Assembly (NCBI RefSeq): GCF_014190775.1
Contig: NZ_JACHVP010000001.1
Span: 1,240,001-1,304,000 of the forward strand
Length of the DNA: 64,000 nucleotides
Source of the DNA: Leifsonia aquatica
Lineage (GTDB): Bacteria > Actinomycetota > Actinomycetes > Actinomycetales > Microbacteriaceae
Reading direction: 5' to 3'
In this document: in pieces, positions 50,188-57,422 of the stretch
How positions within the stretch are numbered: position 1 is the stretch's first letter
Layout: each line of letters starts with the position of its first letter
Notes under the pieces: model-generated
What the model was told of the DNA's origin: nothing
Seen by the model: the letters and a program-made list of their open reading frames with translations, nothing else
Database searches by the model: none
Program-made: the position numbers and the translations under genes

Positions 50188-52185
50188 CTACGGGCGGTTG
50201 ACCTCCGACGGGAGGTGCTTCGCCCACCAGTCGAGGATGATGTCGAACCGTTCCCGGCGGTGGCGCGGCCGGCCACCCCGGCTCAGTTCGTGATCCTCGC
50301 CCGGGAAGATCACCAGTTCGGCCTCGGCCCCGTTGCGCTTCAGCGCCGCGTAGTAGCGCTCCGCCTGCGGCAGCGGGCAGCGCAGGTCGTCCTCCGAGTG
50401 CATGACGAGCGTCGGCGTCGTCACCTGCCCGACCACGGCCTGCGGGCTCTGCGACCGCATCAGCTCCGGGTCGGTGCCGGTGTACTCGTCGCCGAAGAAG
50501 CTGCCGATGTCGCTGGTGCCGACGAACGCCTCCGGGTCGAGGAACCCGCGCTCGACGATGGCGGCTGCGAACCGGTGGTCGTGCGCGATCGTCCAGGCGG
50601 TGAGGTAGCCCCCGTACGAGCCGCCCATGATGCCGACGCGCCCGGCGTCGAGTCCGGGCGTCTCGGCGATGGCCCCGTCGAGGAAGTCGAGGACGTCCGT
50701 GAGGTCGACGGTGCCCATCCGCTGGCGGATGACGCGGCCGTGCTCCTGGCCGTAGCCGGCGGCGCCGCGCGGGTTGCACATCACGACGGCGTAGCCGGCC
50801 GCGACGTAGACCTGCGCCTCGTCGAAGAGCGCGCCGGTGTATGCCGCGTACGGACCGCCGTGGATGTTGAGGAGCACGGGATGCGGCCCCTCCCCCTCCG
50901 GGACGAGAACCCAGCCGTGCACCGGGTACCCGTCGCGCGCCGTGACGGTGATCTCCCGCGGCGCGACGATGCCTGTCGCACGAAGCGGCGCCGAGAAGTC
51001 GGTGAGCCGGCGCAGGCCGCCCGCGGTCAGCAAGGCGACATCGCCCGCGGTGTCCGCGTCCGCGATGCTCAGCACCACGACGTCCCCGGCCACCCCGACG
51101 CCGTTCACGACGGTGGTGTCGTCGGTCAGGCGTGTGGCCGTGCCGTCCGCCGTCACCTCGGTGAGCACGAGCGCGCCCCGGCTGCGGTCGCGCACGAGCA
51201 CGGAGTCGTCCCGGTACGCCACGATGTCCGACTCGGTGTAGTCCTGGCTCTCCGCATCCGTCAGCGGGCGCGGTGCGGCGTCCTGGCCCTCGATGACGTA
51301 CAGCGCGGCGTTGCGGCCGACAAAGTCGCGCCCGCTCTCCCCCACGTCCTGCGCGGTGAAGTAGAGCGCGCCGTTGAGTCCGTACGCGAGCTCGCCGACG
51401 GAATAGTCGCCGTGGGCGCCGGTCGCGTCGACCGGTTCGCCCGAGCCGTCGACCGGGAGGAGGAAGACGTTCGCGCGCAGGTCGTCGTCGCGCGACTCAT
51501 GGCGGGCCGAGACGAACGCAAGGGTGGCGCCGTCGGGCGAGAACGCCACCGGGCCGTCGTCCCACGGGCCCGAGGTCAGCTGCGCGGCCTCCGGGACGGC
51601 CGGGGCAGGCTCGGTCGAGCCGTCGGCCTCGGCGACCGGGGTCACGGCGGGCTCGGCCCACACATCCGGCACCGGCACGAGGAAGACGTGCGCGCGGCGG
51701 TCGGTGATGTAGCCGAGGCCGTTCGCCCGGTAGTTCAGAGTGTCGAAGCGGCGCGGCCGCTCGCTCCCGGCGTCGATCCCCTCCACGGTGCCGTAGCGGC
51801 CCTGCTCGGGCACGCGGCTGACGAAGGCGATCGACCGCCCGTCCGGAGACCACGCGAACTGCGACACGCCCAGCTTACGGTCCGTGACCTGCACCGGCTC
51901 GCCGCCCGCGGCGTCCATCACGTAGAGCTGCGGCGCGGACTTCGGGACGGATCGTACGAAGGCGAGCAGCCGTCCATCCGGCGAGAACCGCGGCGCGCTG
52001 TCACGGAACCCGCGGGTGAGCCGCCGGGGTGCGGCGTGGCCGGTCAGCGGGATGCTCCACAGCTGGCCGACGGAGGCGTCCGCCGCCAGGGAGGGATGCG
52101 TCACCGACACGATCGCGCGCCCGCCCCCGGGGTGCACGGTCGGGGCGGAGACGCCGGTCAGCAGGTCGAGATCGCTCGCCTTCAT
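50188..52185 (-). CDS. S9-family (prolyl oligopeptidase-type) serine peptidase
   Basis: 665 aa. N-terminal WD/TolB-like beta-propeller (LTRGFRDSAPRFSPDGRLLAF, FAWSPDGRSIAF, VAFSPDGATLAF) and C-terminal alpha/beta-hydrolase. Catalytic Ser in GIMGGSYGGYLTAW, Asp in VMHSEDDLRCP, His in FPGEDHELSRGG. Acyl-peptide hydrolase/dipeptidyl peptidase-like. No signal peptide, so it acts on cytoplasmic peptides. Ten nt before it on the same strand lies the SDR gene. Confidence 0.94.
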   Translation of the reverse strand: MKASDLDLLTGVSAPTVHPGGGRAIVSVTHPSLAADASVGQLWSIPLTGHAAPRRLTRGFRDSAPRFSPDGRLLAFVRSVPKSAPQLYVMDAAGGEPVQVTDRKLGVSQFAWSPDGRSIAFVSRVPEQGRYGTVEGIDAGSERPRRFDTLNYRANGLGYITDRRAHVFLVPVPDVWAEPAVTPVAEADGSTEPAPAVPEAAQLTSGPWDDGPVAFSPDGATLAFVSARHESRDDDLRANVFLLPVDGSGEPVDATGAHGDYSVGELAYGLNGALYFTAQDVGESGRDFVGRNAALYVIEGQDAAPRPLTDAESQDYTESDIVAYRDDSVLVRDRSRGALVLTEVTADGTATRLTDDTTVVNGVGVAGDVVVLSIADADTAGDVALLTAGGLRRLTDFSAPLRATGIVAPREITVTARDGYPVHGWVLVPEGEGPHPVLLNIHGGPYAAYTGALFDEAQVYVAAGYAVVMCNPRGAAGYGQEHGRVIRQRMGTVDLTDVLDFLDGAIAETPGLDAGRVGIMGGSYGGYLTAWTIAHDHRFAAAIVERGFLDPEAFVGTSDIGSFFGDEYTGTDPELMRSQSPQAVVGQVTTPTLVMHSEDDLRCPLPQAERYYAALKRNGAEAELVIFPGEDHELSRGGRPRHRRERFDIILDWWAKHLPSEVNRP

Positions 52186-52194
52186 GGCCGCCCC

Positions 52195-52965
52195 CTACTC
52201 GTCGACCGGCGTGAAGCTGGAGACGTCGCCCACGAGGCGCGTGTGGCCGACCGGGATGGGGTCGACGGCCGCGGCCGCCACCTCCGCGGCGAACTCGCTG
52301 ACGTTGTAGAGCTTGCCCGCGGCCTCCTTGCGGGCGTCGATCGCGCCCGGGTTGAGCCGGTTGAGCAGCGTCGCGGTGATGGTGCCCTCGATCATGTCGC
52401 CGGAGACGACGACGAACTCGATGCCCTTCTCCTCCAGGGTCGGCAGCAGCTCGCGCAGCGCGTCCTCCCCCGCCCGCTTGCTCAGCGCGACGGCCTCGTA
52501 CTCGGGCATCGTCGGCGTCGTGCGGATGAAGTGCGCCTGGTGGCTCGTCACGAAGACGACGCGGGACCCGGCGCCGAGCAGCGGCAGGGCCGCCGTCAGC
52601 ACGTTGACCTGCGCGTCGCGGTTGAGCTGCATCGCGTAGTCCTCGGCCATACCCGACTCCATGCCGCCGGAGGCGTTGAGCACGAGGATGTCGAGGCCGC
52701 CCCACTCGCTGCCGACGGTGTCGAACATCCCGGCCACGGAGGCCGGGTCGGTGAGGTCGGCGCCGACCGTCAGTGCGGTGGCCCCGTTCGCGCGGAGGGC
52801 GTCCGCGAGCTTAACGGCGCGGGCCTCCTTGTTGCGGTAGTTGATCACGACGCTCGCACCGGCCTCGGCCAGGTACTGCGCGGTGTCGGCGCCGATGCCG
52901 CGGGACGATCCGGTGACGAGGGCGCGCTTGCCGGCGAGCGAGCCGGGGGCGAGGGGGTTGGACAC
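52195..52965 (-). CDS. Atypical SDR family protein
   Basis: 256 aa; GTG 52965 follows AAGGAG by 5 nt (VSNPLAPGSLAGKRALVTG). Cofactor motif GSSRGIGADT and NASGG loop are present, and Ser in VFVTSHQAHF. But the catalytic YxxxK is not: the region reads PEYEAVALSKRAGED, so the position four before Lys is Val. I recall this YEPVAxSKRAGED form in other actinobacterial SDRs, so it looks conserved rather than mutated. The reaction may differ from classical SDRs or be absent. Followed by the S9 peptidase gene. Confidence 0.88.
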   Translation of the reverse strand: MSNPLAPGSLAGKRALVTGSSRGIGADTAQYLAEAGASVVINYRNKEARAVKLADALRANGATALTVGADLTDPASVAGMFDTVGSEWGGLDILVLNASGGMESGMAEDYAMQLNRDAQVNVLTAALPLLGAGSRVVFVTSHQAHFIRTTPTMPEYEAVALSKRAGEDALRELLPTLEEKGIEFVVVSGDMIEGTITATLLNRLNPGAIDARKEAAGKLYNVSEFAAEVAAAAVDPIPVGHTRLVGDVSSFTPVDE

Positions 52966-53080
52966 GAAAACTCCTTGCGTGTGCGGAAAACTGCATCCTG
53001 AGACTACCAAGTGGGTTCCGTCCACAGGCGTCGGGCACCTGATAACGTCGAGTCAGGACGCGCAGGGAAGGGGGCCCATC

Positions 53081-53599
53081 ATGGACATCACATCCTTCGC
53101 CTGGATCGCCTGGCTGGTGCTGATCCTGATCTTCGTCATCATCGAGATGCTCACGCTCGACCTGGTCTTCCTCATGATCGCCATCGGCAGCGTCGGCGGC
53201 TTGATCTCCGGTCTCGTCGGCACCCCCTGGTGGGGTCAGCTGATCGTCGCCGCGGTGCTCTCGATCGTCCTGCTGTTCTTCATCCGGCCTCCGCTGCTCC
53301 GCGCGCTCAAGCGCGGTGGCGATCCGGCCAAGAGCAACGTCGCGGCCCTGATCGGGATGGGCGGCCTGGTCGTCTCCACCGTCTCGCGCACCGGCGGGCT
53401 GGTGAAGCTCGCAATCGGCGAGACGTGGACCGCTCGCCTCGCCACCGCTGCCGACGGCGCCGTCGTCGCGTCCCCGGCCACCGAACTCGTCCCTGGCGAG
53501 CACGTCGTGGTCGTGTCCATCGAGGGTGCGACCGCCGTCGTCACCCCTGCCCCGGTGCCCTCGGGCGCCGACGGCATCACCGAGAGGAGTGCGTCGTGA
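53081..53599 (+). CDS. NfeD-like membrane protein
   Basis: 172 aa; ATG 53081 with GGGAAGGGGG upstream. Two to three helices (residues 7-60) then an OB-fold C-terminal domain (GLVKLAIGETWTARLATAAD, LVPGEHVVVVSIEGATAVV). NfeD short form, nearly always paired with an SPFH protein, with which it works in membrane domain organisation. GTGA overlap with that gene. Confidence 0.92.
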   Translation: MDITSFAWIAWLVLILIFVIIEMLTLDLVFLMIAIGSVGGLISGLVGTPWWGQLIVAAVLSIVLLFFIRPPLLRALKRGGDPAKSNVAALIGMGGLVVSTVSRTGGLVKLAIGETWTARLATAADGAVVASPATELVPGEHVVVVSIEGATAVVTPAPVPSGADGITERSAS

Positions 53600-54573
53600 A
53601 CGATTCGAGTCAGCTCGTCACGACCATCGTGGTCATCGTGATCATCGCGGTCATCGTGATCTTCGTGCTGGTCACCCTGTTCCGAGCGATCCGCATCATC
53701 CCGCAGGCGCGCGCCGGCGTCGTGGAGCGGCTCGGCCGGTACCACAAGACGCTGCTCCCCGGTCTGAACGTCGTGGTGCCCTTCGTCGACAAGGTGCGGC
53801 CGCTCATCGACATGCGCGAGCAGGTCGTCTCCTTCCCGCCGCAGCCGGTCATCACCGAGGACAACCTCGTCGTCTCGATCGACACGGTGGTCTACTTCCA
53901 GGTCAACGACGCGCGCGCGGCGACGTACGAGATCGCCAACTACCTGGGCGCCGTCGAGCAGCTCACCACCACCACCCTCCGCAACGTGGTCGGCGGCCTG
54001 AACCTCGAGCAGGCGCTGACCAGCCGCGACAACATCAACGGCCAGCTGCGCATCGTGCTCGACGAGGCCACCGGCAAGTGGGGCATCCGCGTCTCGCGCG
54101 TCGAGCTGAAGGCGATCGACCCGCCCCTCTCGATCCAGGACTCGATGGAGAAGCAGATGCGCGCCGAGCGCGACCGCCGAGCCGTCATCCTGACCGCCGA
54201 GGGCAACAAGCAGTCCGAGATCCTGAACGCCGAAGGGCGCCGACAGGCGGCCATCCTGAGCGCGGAGGGCGACGCCAAGGCGGCCGTGCTGCGCGCCGAG
54301 GGCGAGGCGCAGGCCATCCAGACGGTGTTCAGCGCCATCCACAAGGGCAACCCGGACAACTTGCTGCTCGCCTACCAGTACCTGCAGACCCTGCCGAAGA
54401 TCGCCGAGGGTCCGGCCAACAAGCTCTGGATCATCCCGAGCGAGCTGACCGAGGCGCTCAAGGGCATCGGCCAGGCGTTCGGCGAGAAGGGTGCCGCCGC
54501 CGCTGCCGCAGCCGTCGCCGACGGGACCGCGACGCCCGTTCCCCCGGCCGCCCCGCCCGCTCCCCCGGCGTGA
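53596..54573 (+). CDS. SPFH/band 7 (slipin/QmcA-like) protein
   Basis: 325 aa; GTG 53596 with GAGAGGAG upstream. N-terminal membrane helix (residues 8-30), band 7 domain (IIPQARAGVVERLGRYHKTL, LIDMREQVVSFPPQPVITED), and a coiled coil with four AEG repeats (residues about 200-245). Forms large ring-like oligomers at membrane microdomains. An Ala/Pro-rich tail ends the protein. Coupled by GTGA overlaps to both its neighbours. Confidence 0.94.
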   Translation: MNDSSQLVTTIVVIVIIAVIVIFVLVTLFRAIRIIPQARAGVVERLGRYHKTLLPGLNVVVPFVDKVRPLIDMREQVVSFPPQPVITEDNLVVSIDTVVYFQVNDARAATYEIANYLGAVEQLTTTTLRNVVGGLNLEQALTSRDNINGQLRIVLDEATGKWGIRVSRVELKAIDPPLSIQDSMEKQMRAERDRRAVILTAEGNKQSEILNAEGRRQAAILSAEGDAKAAVLRAEGEAQAIQTVFSAIHKGNPDNLLLAYQYLQTLPKIAEGPANKLWIIPSELTEALKGIGQAFGEKGAAAAAAAVADGTATPVPPAAPPAPPA

Positions 54574-55322
54574 GCTTCCTCGACGGCCCGCGGCCGCGCG
54601 TGATCGCGCACCGCGGGCTGGCCATCGACGCGCCGGAGAACACCCTGCTCGCGTTTCTCACAGCACTGAACGCGGGGGCCACACACCTGGAGACGGACGT
54701 GCACGCCTCCGCCGACGGTGTCGCCGTCATCAGCCACGACCCCGAGCTCGACCGCGTCGCCGGCCGCCCCGGACGTGTGGACGGGATGCTGATGCGGGAG
54801 CTGCGGCGCGTGGAGCTCGGCCACGACCAGCAGTTCTGCTCCCTCGCGGAGGCGCTCGACACCTTCCCCGAGGCCCGGTTCAACATCGACGTGAAGGACG
54901 AGCGCGCTGCGGCCTCCACGGTCGCCGCGATCCGGGAGGCGCGAGCCGTCGACCGCGTGCTGATCACGAGCTTCTCGAAAGCGCGACGGCTGGCCGTCGT
55001 CGACGAGCTGCCGGGCGTCGCCACCTCGCCTTCCGTCCCCGAGTTCGCACCGGCCCTCGCCGCCGCCAAGGCCGGTCTCGCTCCCCTGGTGCGGCGTGCG
55101 CTGCGCGGCTTCGCGGCGGTGCAGGTCCCCGAGCGCCAGGGGCCGCTCCGCGTCGTCAGCGCGCGCACGGTTCGCGCGATCCAGGCCGCCGGCGCCGAGG
55201 TCCACGTGTGGACCGTCAACGACCCCGCCGACATGACCCGGCTGCTCGATCTCGGCGTCGACGGGATCGTCACGGATCGCTGCGATCTGCTCGTCGGTCT
55301 GGCTCGCTCCCGCGCCGTCTGA
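54570..55322 (+). CDS. Glycerophosphodiester phosphodiesterase
   Basis: 250 aa; GTG at 54570 overlaps the SPFH stop (GTGA). GDPD motifs: VIAHRGLAIDAPENTL, HLETDVHASADGVAVISHDP (metal ligands), FNIDVKD and HVWTVNDPADM. Hydrolyses glycerophosphodiesters to glycerol-3-phosphate and alcohol. No signal peptide, so it is a cytoplasmic UgpQ-type enzyme. The third gene of the NfeD-SPFH-GDPD unit. Confidence 0.94.
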   Translation: MSFLDGPRPRVIAHRGLAIDAPENTLLAFLTALNAGATHLETDVHASADGVAVISHDPELDRVAGRPGRVDGMLMRELRRVELGHDQQFCSLAEALDTFPEARFNIDVKDERAAASTVAAIREARAVDRVLITSFSKARRLAVVDELPGVATSPSVPEFAPALAAAKAGLAPLVRRALRGFAAVQVPERQGPLRVVSARTVRAIQAAGAEVHVWTVNDPADMTRLLDLGVDGIVTDRCDLLVGLARSRAV

Positions 55323-55373
55323 CGCTGGGAGTCTTCTGGGAGGCTGTGAGCGTCCTGAGAGATCCGGCGCCCC

Positions 55374-55400
55374 GGAAAGACAATCCCCAGCTTGACGGTT
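55374..55400 (+). promoter_or_regulatory. SigR/SigH-like promoter of rbpA
   Basis: GGAAA at 55374-55378 and GTT at 55398-55400 are separated by 19 nt, matching the SigR consensus GGAA(T)-N18/19-GTT. An alternative TTGACG (55392) has no suitably spaced -10. In Streptomyces rbpA belongs to the SigR disulfide-stress regulon, which supports the reading. Confidence 0.65.
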
Positions 55401-55438
55401 TATAACTGTGAGGATTCGCGCGAAGAGGAGACCACACG

Positions 55439-55810
55439 ATGGCAGATCGCAGTTTGCGCGGAATGAGACTCGGCGCCCAGAGCTTACAGAGCGAAGAAGG
55501 CGTCGTCTACTCACCGCGTACCCGTTACACCTACCTGTGCCCCGAGTGCGGCAACGAGACCGAGACCGTGTTCTCGTCCGAGGCCGAGGCACCCGACACC
55601 TGGGAGTGCCGCCACTGCGGACACGAGGCCCGGAGACTGGTCGGCGACACCCCCGTCGAGGTCGACCACTCCGACGTCAAGGCGCCGCGCAGCCACTGGG
55701 ACATGCTCCTGGAGCGCCGTACCCGCGCCGAGCTGGAGGAGCTCCTGGAGGAGCGCCTGCAGTACCTGCGTGCCCGTCGCGGCACCGGGGAGCGCAAGCA
55801 CAGCGCCTGA
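55439..55810 (+). CDS. rbpA: RNA polymerase-binding protein RbpA
   Basis: 123 aa. Starts MADRSLRGMRLGAQSLQSEE; zinc ribbon ligands C34, C37, C57 and C60; C-terminal sigma-interaction helix with WDMLLERRTRAELEELLEER. Actinobacteria-specific factor that binds the principal sigma and stabilises open complexes, and affects rifampicin tolerance. GAGGAG precedes ATG. The promoter upstream looks SigR-dependent. Convergent with lnt, sharing a terminator. Confidence 0.96.
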   Translation: MADRSLRGMRLGAQSLQSEEGVVYSPRTRYTYLCPECGNETETVFSSEAEAPDTWECRHCGHEARRLVGDTPVEVDHSDVKAPRSHWDMLLERRTRAELEELLEERLQYLRARRGTGERKHSA

Positions 55811-55825
55811 CCCCGTCACGACTCG

Positions 55826-55858
55826 AGGCCGCTCTCACCGCACCGGTGGGAGCGGCCT
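55826..55858. terminator. Bidirectional terminator between rbpA and lnt
   Basis: 15-bp stem (one T-G pair): AGGCCGCTCTCACCG (55826-55840), loop CAC, CGGTGGGAGCGGCCT (55844-55858), followed by TCTCGTG. It lies 15 nt after the rbpA stop and covers the last codons of lnt, so it is shared by the two convergent genes. Confidence 0.85.
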
Positions 55859-57385
55859 TCTCGTGTCCGGAGCCGGGTTGCGCCGTGCGCCCGCGGCGAT
55901 CAGCAGCCCGAACAGCCCCAGCCCGGCGACCAGGAACTCGATCCCGCGGCTGAGCAGGGTCGCGGGCGTCGTCGTGGTGCCGAGCGGTACGTCGGCGATC
56001 ATGTTCCCGGGCGTGAACGGCGGGATCTCCGAGATCGTCCTGCCGTCGGGCGCGATGATCTGGCTGCTGCCGACGGTCGAGATGTTCACGAGCGCACGAC
56101 CCGCCTCGATCGCGCGGAGGCGCGCGATGGCGAGCTGCTGCTGGTTCTCGTCCGTCTGACCGAAGTCGGCGTTGTTCGTCTGCGCCAGGATGACCTGCGC
56201 GCCGCCCTGCATCATGTCCGTCAGGAGCTGGTCGTCGACGATGTCGAAGCAGATCGAGATGCCGGCGCGCACCCCGTCGATGTCGAAGACGTTGTCCCGC
56301 GTCCCGGGCGTGTAGTCGCGGCCGATGAGGTCGATCAAGTCGGGGGCGAACGGTCGCCAGAAGGCCCGGTCGGGCACGTACTCCCCGAACGGCACCGGGT
56401 GCTTCTTGTCGTAGTAGTCGACGGCGCCCTTGCCCGCCACCCACTGCAGCGAGGAGTTGAAGTACTTGCCGTCGCGCGCCGTGATGGTCCCGACGACGAA
56501 GGTCGCGTCCATCCGCCGGCTGAGCGCATCGAGGATGGCGGCCGAGGCCGGATCGCGCGTCGGGTCGGGCAGCGCCGCGCCTTCCGGCCACACGACGATG
56601 TCGGCCTTCTGGTCGGCGATCTTCAGCGTCTCGGCGACCTGCGCGTCGAGCACCGCGCCCACCGGCGCATCGTCGAAGTACCCGGCCGGCCCGTTGCCCT
56701 GCACGGCCGCGATGCGGGTGGTGCCGTGCGTCGGCGTCGGCCAGGCCGGGATCACCAGGACGAGCGCCACGGCGCCGATCGCGAGCCCGGCACGGGACGC
56801 GGCGCGGAGGTCGATCGCGAACGCCAGCTCGACGATCAGCGCCACGAGCCACACCATCACGAAGCTCAGACCCGAGATGCCGAGCCACGCGACGAGAGGC
56901 GCGAACGGGCTCAGCGACTGGGACTCCGCGACGCGGCCCCACGAGAAGCCGCCGTACGGCCAGTTGCCGGTCACGTACTCCCGCAGCACCCACAGCCCGG
57001 CGACGATCACGGGAAGCAGTCCCACGCGGCCCCACACGCCCGGCCACGCGCGCGGAACCCAGCGGTAGGCCAGCGTGATCAGGATGCCGCCCACGCCCCA
57101 GAACAGGGCCTCCAGGGTCGACAGGGCCACCCAGGGCACCGGACCGAGGTAGAGGGCCGTCCACGCGACGTGCACCAGGTAGAACGACTCCCCCGCGAGC
57201 CAGCCGACCAGGAAGGCGGAGCCGGCGCGACGGCCGCGCTGCGCGAGCAGCACCATCGCGATCCCGACGAAGGTCAGCGGCCACCAGTCCTTGTCCGGGA
57301 ACCCGGCGTCGAGCACCGGTCCGGCGGCGATGGCCAGCAGCACCGCGAGCCAGAGCGGCAGCGGGGCGCGGGGCGTACGGGTCAC
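55835..57385 (-). CDS. lnt: Apolipoprotein N-acyltransferase
   Basis: About 516 aa. Seven or so N-terminal membrane helices then a carbon-nitrogen hydrolase domain. Catalytic triad: Glu in VVWPEGAALP, Lys in DYYDKKHPVPFGEY, Cys in GISICFDIVDD. Adds the third acyl chain to lipoproteins at the membrane, the partner of the several lipoproteins in this window. GTG 57385 is chosen; an open extension to TTG 57430 overlaps the helY stop. No clear ribosome-binding site for either. Downstream of helY, 38 nt apart. Confidence 0.92.
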   Translation of the reverse strand: MTRTPRAPLPLWLAVLLAIAAGPVLDAGFPDKDWWPLTFVGIAMVLLAQRGRRAGSAFLVGWLAGESFYLVHVAWTALYLGPVPWVALSTLEALFWGVGGILITLAYRWVPRAWPGVWGRVGLLPVIVAGLWVLREYVTGNWPYGGFSWGRVAESQSLSPFAPLVAWLGISGLSFVMVWLVALIVELAFAIDLRAASRAGLAIGAVALVLVIPAWPTPTHGTTRIAAVQGNGPAGYFDDAPVGAVLDAQVAETLKIADQKADIVVWPEGAALPDPTRDPASAAILDALSRRMDATFVVGTITARDGKYFNSSLQWVAGKGAVDYYDKKHPVPFGEYVPDRAFWRPFAPDLIDLIGRDYTPGTRDNVFDIDGVRAGISICFDIVDDQLLTDMMQGGAQVILAQTNNADFGQTDENQQQLAIARLRAIEAGRALVNISTVGSSQIIAPDGRTISEIPPFTPGNMIADVPLGTTTTPATLLSRGIEFLVAGLGLFGLLIAAGARRNPAPDTRRPLPPVR

Positions 57386-57422
57386 GAAGGGAGAGCCTAA
57401 AGCATCCGGCTCGGCACCCCGC

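Noticed and set aside
50215-53001. 928-codon open frame opposite the S9 peptidase and SDR genes
   Set aside because: Same reason: a product of strong GC bias at third positions of the true genes.
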